The notes beneath the pieces are model-generated. The model saw only the letters and a list, made by a program, of their open reading frames with translations, had not been told where the DNA came from and ran no database searches. From the NCBI GenBank assembly GCA_021160565.1, contig JAGHCG010000164.1, positions 1 to 7,587 on the forward strand: 7,587 bases of DNA, written 5' to 3'. The DNA comes from a bacterium (lineage in GTDB: Bacteria > Ratteibacteria > UBA8468 > B48-G9 > JAFGKM01). Shown here one piece after another: positions 6,379 to 7,587 of the stretch (position 1 is the stretch's first letter; each line of letters begins with the position of its first letter). The position numbers and the translations under genes are program-made.

Positions 6379-7520
6379 AACTCCTCCATCCTTTTCAATG
6401 CTTCTTTTATTCTTTCAATAGAAATAGTCATGGAAAATCTAACATAACCTTCACCGGAAGGACCAAATCCAATTCCGGGTGTTGCAACTATTTTACCATT
6501 TTCTAAAAGAAAATCAACAAATTTTATTGAATTATCTTCCACTTTCACCCAGAAATAAAAAGTACCCTGTGGAATTCTTATGTTAAATCCAAGTTTCTTC
6601 AATCCTTCTGCAAAAATATCTCTTCTCTCTTTATAAATCTTTCTCATTTCATTCACACATTCCTGACTTCCGGATAATGCTTCAATTCCTGCATATTGAA
6701 TTGCCTCAAACGTTCCGGAATCTATATTTTCTTTCACTTTGGCAAGAGCATTTACAAGTTTTTCGTTTCCACATGCCCATCCAATTCTCCATCCAGTCAT
6801 ATTGTATGTTTTTGAAAGAGAATTGAATTCAATTCCTATTTCTTTTGCTCCTGGAAGAGAGAGAAAACTTACAGGTTTTTCCTCAAAATATATTTCACTG
6901 TAAGCAGCATCATACACAAGAATTATATCATTCTTTTTACAGAATTTTATTACATCAATCAGGTAATCTTCTGGAGCAAATGAAGATGTGGGATTGTTGG
7001 GATAATTAAGATAGAGAATTTTTGCTTTTTTTAAAATATCTTCAGGAATTGAAGAAATATCAGGAAGAAAGTTATTCTCTTCTTTCAATGGTAAAAAATA
7101 TGGTTCACCTCCAGCAAGTATTGTTCCAATATGATAAACAGGATATCCTGGCTCAGGAACAAGGGAAATATCTCCTGGATTTATAAAAGCAAGCGGGAAA
7201 TGAGCTATACCTTCTTTTGAACCAATTAAAACACAGATTTCTTCAAGGCTGAGATTTACATCATAATTTTTTCTGTAATAATCAATTATGGCTTTTCTGA
7301 ATTCAGAAGTTCCTCTTCCCAGTGGGTACCTGTGAAAAGAAGGATTTTCCACTGCCTTTTTCATCGCTTCAACTATATGAGATGGAGTTGGAATATCAGG
7401 GTCTCCAATTCCAAAATCAATAACATCAAATCCTTTCTGAATTAAATTTTTCTTTTTCTTATCAATTTCAACAAAAAGGTATGGTGGCAGTTTTTTCAAT
7501 CTTTCACTTATTTCAGCCAT
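6366..7520 (-). CDS. dapL: LL-diaminopimelate aminotransferase (DapL), class I/II PLP fold
   Basis: A cytoplasmic PLP enzyme of 384 residues. It is predicted to convert tetrahydrodipicolinate plus glutamate directly to LL-diaminopimelate and 2-oxoglutarate, bypassing the succinylase or acetylase steps of lysine and peptidoglycan synthesis. The N-terminus carries the RLKKLPPYLF and FGIGDPDIPTP signatures of this subfamily. Further on are HRYPLGRG (63-70), IGSKEGIAH (99-107), EPGYPVY (123-129), NYPNNPT (172-178), D204 and Y207 of DAAYSEIYF, the PLP lysine K237 in SLSKTYNMTGWRIGW, and the carboxylate-binding arginine R361 in YVRFSM. Length and motif order are normal. The ATG has a strong ribosome site and overlaps the preceding stop. 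A probable dapB just upstream supports DapL over a general aspartate or alanine aminotransferase, the main alternatives. The 3' end overlaps purE by 13 bases. Confidence 0.9.
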   Translation of the reverse strand: MAEISERLKKLPPYLFVEIDKKKKNLIQKGFDVIDFGIGDPDIPTPSHIVEAMKKAVENPSFHRYPLGRGTSEFRKAIIDYYRKNYDVNLSLEEICVLIGSKEGIAHFPLAFINPGDISLVPEPGYPVYHIGTILAGGEPYFLPLKEENNFLPDISSIPEDILKKAKILYLNYPNNPTSSFAPEDYLIDVIKFCKKNDIILVYDAAYSEIYFEEKPVSFLSLPGAKEIGIEFNSLSKTYNMTGWRIGWACGNEKLVNALAKVKENIDSGTFEAIQYAGIEALSGSQECVNEMRKIYKERRDIFAEGLKKLGFNIRIPQGTFYFWVKVEDNSIKFVDFLLENGKIVATPGIGFGPSGEGYVRFSMTISIERIKEALKRMEELWKK

Positions 7521-7587
7521 TCACTTCCTCCTTTATTAAATCTTCCATTCCATAAAATCCCTTTTCTTTACAACTGAGATAAATTGC
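7513..7587 (-). CDS. dapB: C-terminal tail of probable 4-hydroxy-tetrahydrodipicolinate reductase (DapB), cut by the window edge
   Basis: Only the last 24 codons are in the window; they enter at base 7587 and end at a TGA at 7515-7513. The readable tail contains GFYGMEDLI, which resembles the Gly-Phe/Leu-Tyr-x-Met-x-Asp-Val/Leu ending typical of DapB proteins. DapB reduces 4-hydroxy-tetrahydrodipicolinate to tetrahydrodipicolinate with NAD(P)H in the cytoplasm, and its product is the direct substrate of the next enzyme, DapL, so the context fits well. The stop overlaps the start of dapL by 8 bases, and the dapL ribosome site lies in these last codons. Of the other two frames, one stops at a TAA TAA pair and one is broken by an early TAA, so this is the frame that couples to dapL. 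The call rests on a short tail plus context. Confidence 0.6.
   Translation of the reverse strand, partial: AIYLSCKEKGFYGMEDLIKEEVNG
7527..7534 (-). promoter_or_regulatory. Shine-Dalgarno site of dapL, inside the dapB tail
   Basis: On the minus strand this reads AAAGGAGG, followed by 6 bases and the ATG at 7520-7518. It is a near-perfect anti-16S match and fixes the dapL start. It lies within the last codons of dapB, so the ribosome finishing dapB passes over it. Confidence 0.8.

Larger units (their letters stand above)
1..7587 (-). other. Part of one long mixed-pathway operon (dapB to nadB)
   Basis: Nine consecutive genes share the minus strand. Junctions in transcription order are: an 8-base overlap, a 13-base overlap, then gaps of 14, 9, 21, 3 and 1 bases, and finally an 11-base overlap. 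No inverted repeat followed by a T-run is visible between any two genes, and the 21-base gap is too short for a normal promoter plus leader. Ribosome sites for purE, thiC and dapL lie inside the coding end of the gene before. These facts are seen in the sequence; co-transcription from a promoter beyond base 7587 is inferred. Internal promoters inside coding sequence cannot be excluded. Confidence 0.75.

Noticed and set aside
1..7587. CRISPR array, tRNA or rRNA gene, transposon ends or a defence system
   Set aside because: There are no regularly spaced repeats, no RNA-gene-like segment and no terminal inverted repeats, and essentially every base is accounted for by nine recognisable metabolic genes.

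Overview
The window is one uninterrupted run of nine minus-strand protein genes (seven complete, one cut at each edge). No non-coding gap is longer than 21 bases. The DNA is AT-rich and the coding strand is strongly purine-rich; arginine is written almost only as AGA/AGG, and GAA and AAA are very common. These traits, the DapL route to diaminopimelate, a short ThiC, several oxygen-sensitive Fe-S enzymes and the unusual gene mix suggest a free-living, probably anaerobic bacterium from a poorly cultured lineage. I cannot name the phylum from this sequence. The start of NadB resembles what I remember of planctomycete-like proteins, but that is weak evidence.

In the order of transcription (right to left) the genes are: the tail of a probable dapB (7587-7513), dapL (7520-6366), purE (6378-5926), a LacD-family class I aldolase (5911-4838), a 6-phosphofructokinase (4828-3863), ilvD (3841-2180), a short thiC (2176-896), def (894-403) and the start of nadB (413 to the left edge). 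Four of the eight junctions are overlaps or 1-base gaps, and no terminator-like hairpin or obvious promoter lies between genes. The whole run therefore looks like part of one long, translationally coupled operon whose promoter is beyond base 7587.

The products are housekeeping enzymes from different pathways: lysine/peptidoglycan (DapB, DapL), purines (PurE), glycolysis (phosphofructokinase plus aldolase), branched-chain amino acids (IlvD), thiamine (ThiC), protein N-terminal maturation (Def) and NAD (NadB). Two adjacent pairs act in sequence: DapB makes the tetrahydrodipicolinate that DapL aminates, and the kinase makes the bisphosphate that the aldolase probably cleaves. The rest are grouped without an obvious biochemical link.

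I found no mobile element, CRISPR array, RNA gene, riboswitch or defence-like system, and no gene of wholly unknown type. The points most worth a second look are the divergent LacD-type aldolase paired with a phosphofructokinase that has an altered catalytic loop, the residue changes in PurE, the C-x2-C-x3-C cluster motif of the short ThiC, and the mixed-pathway operon itself.
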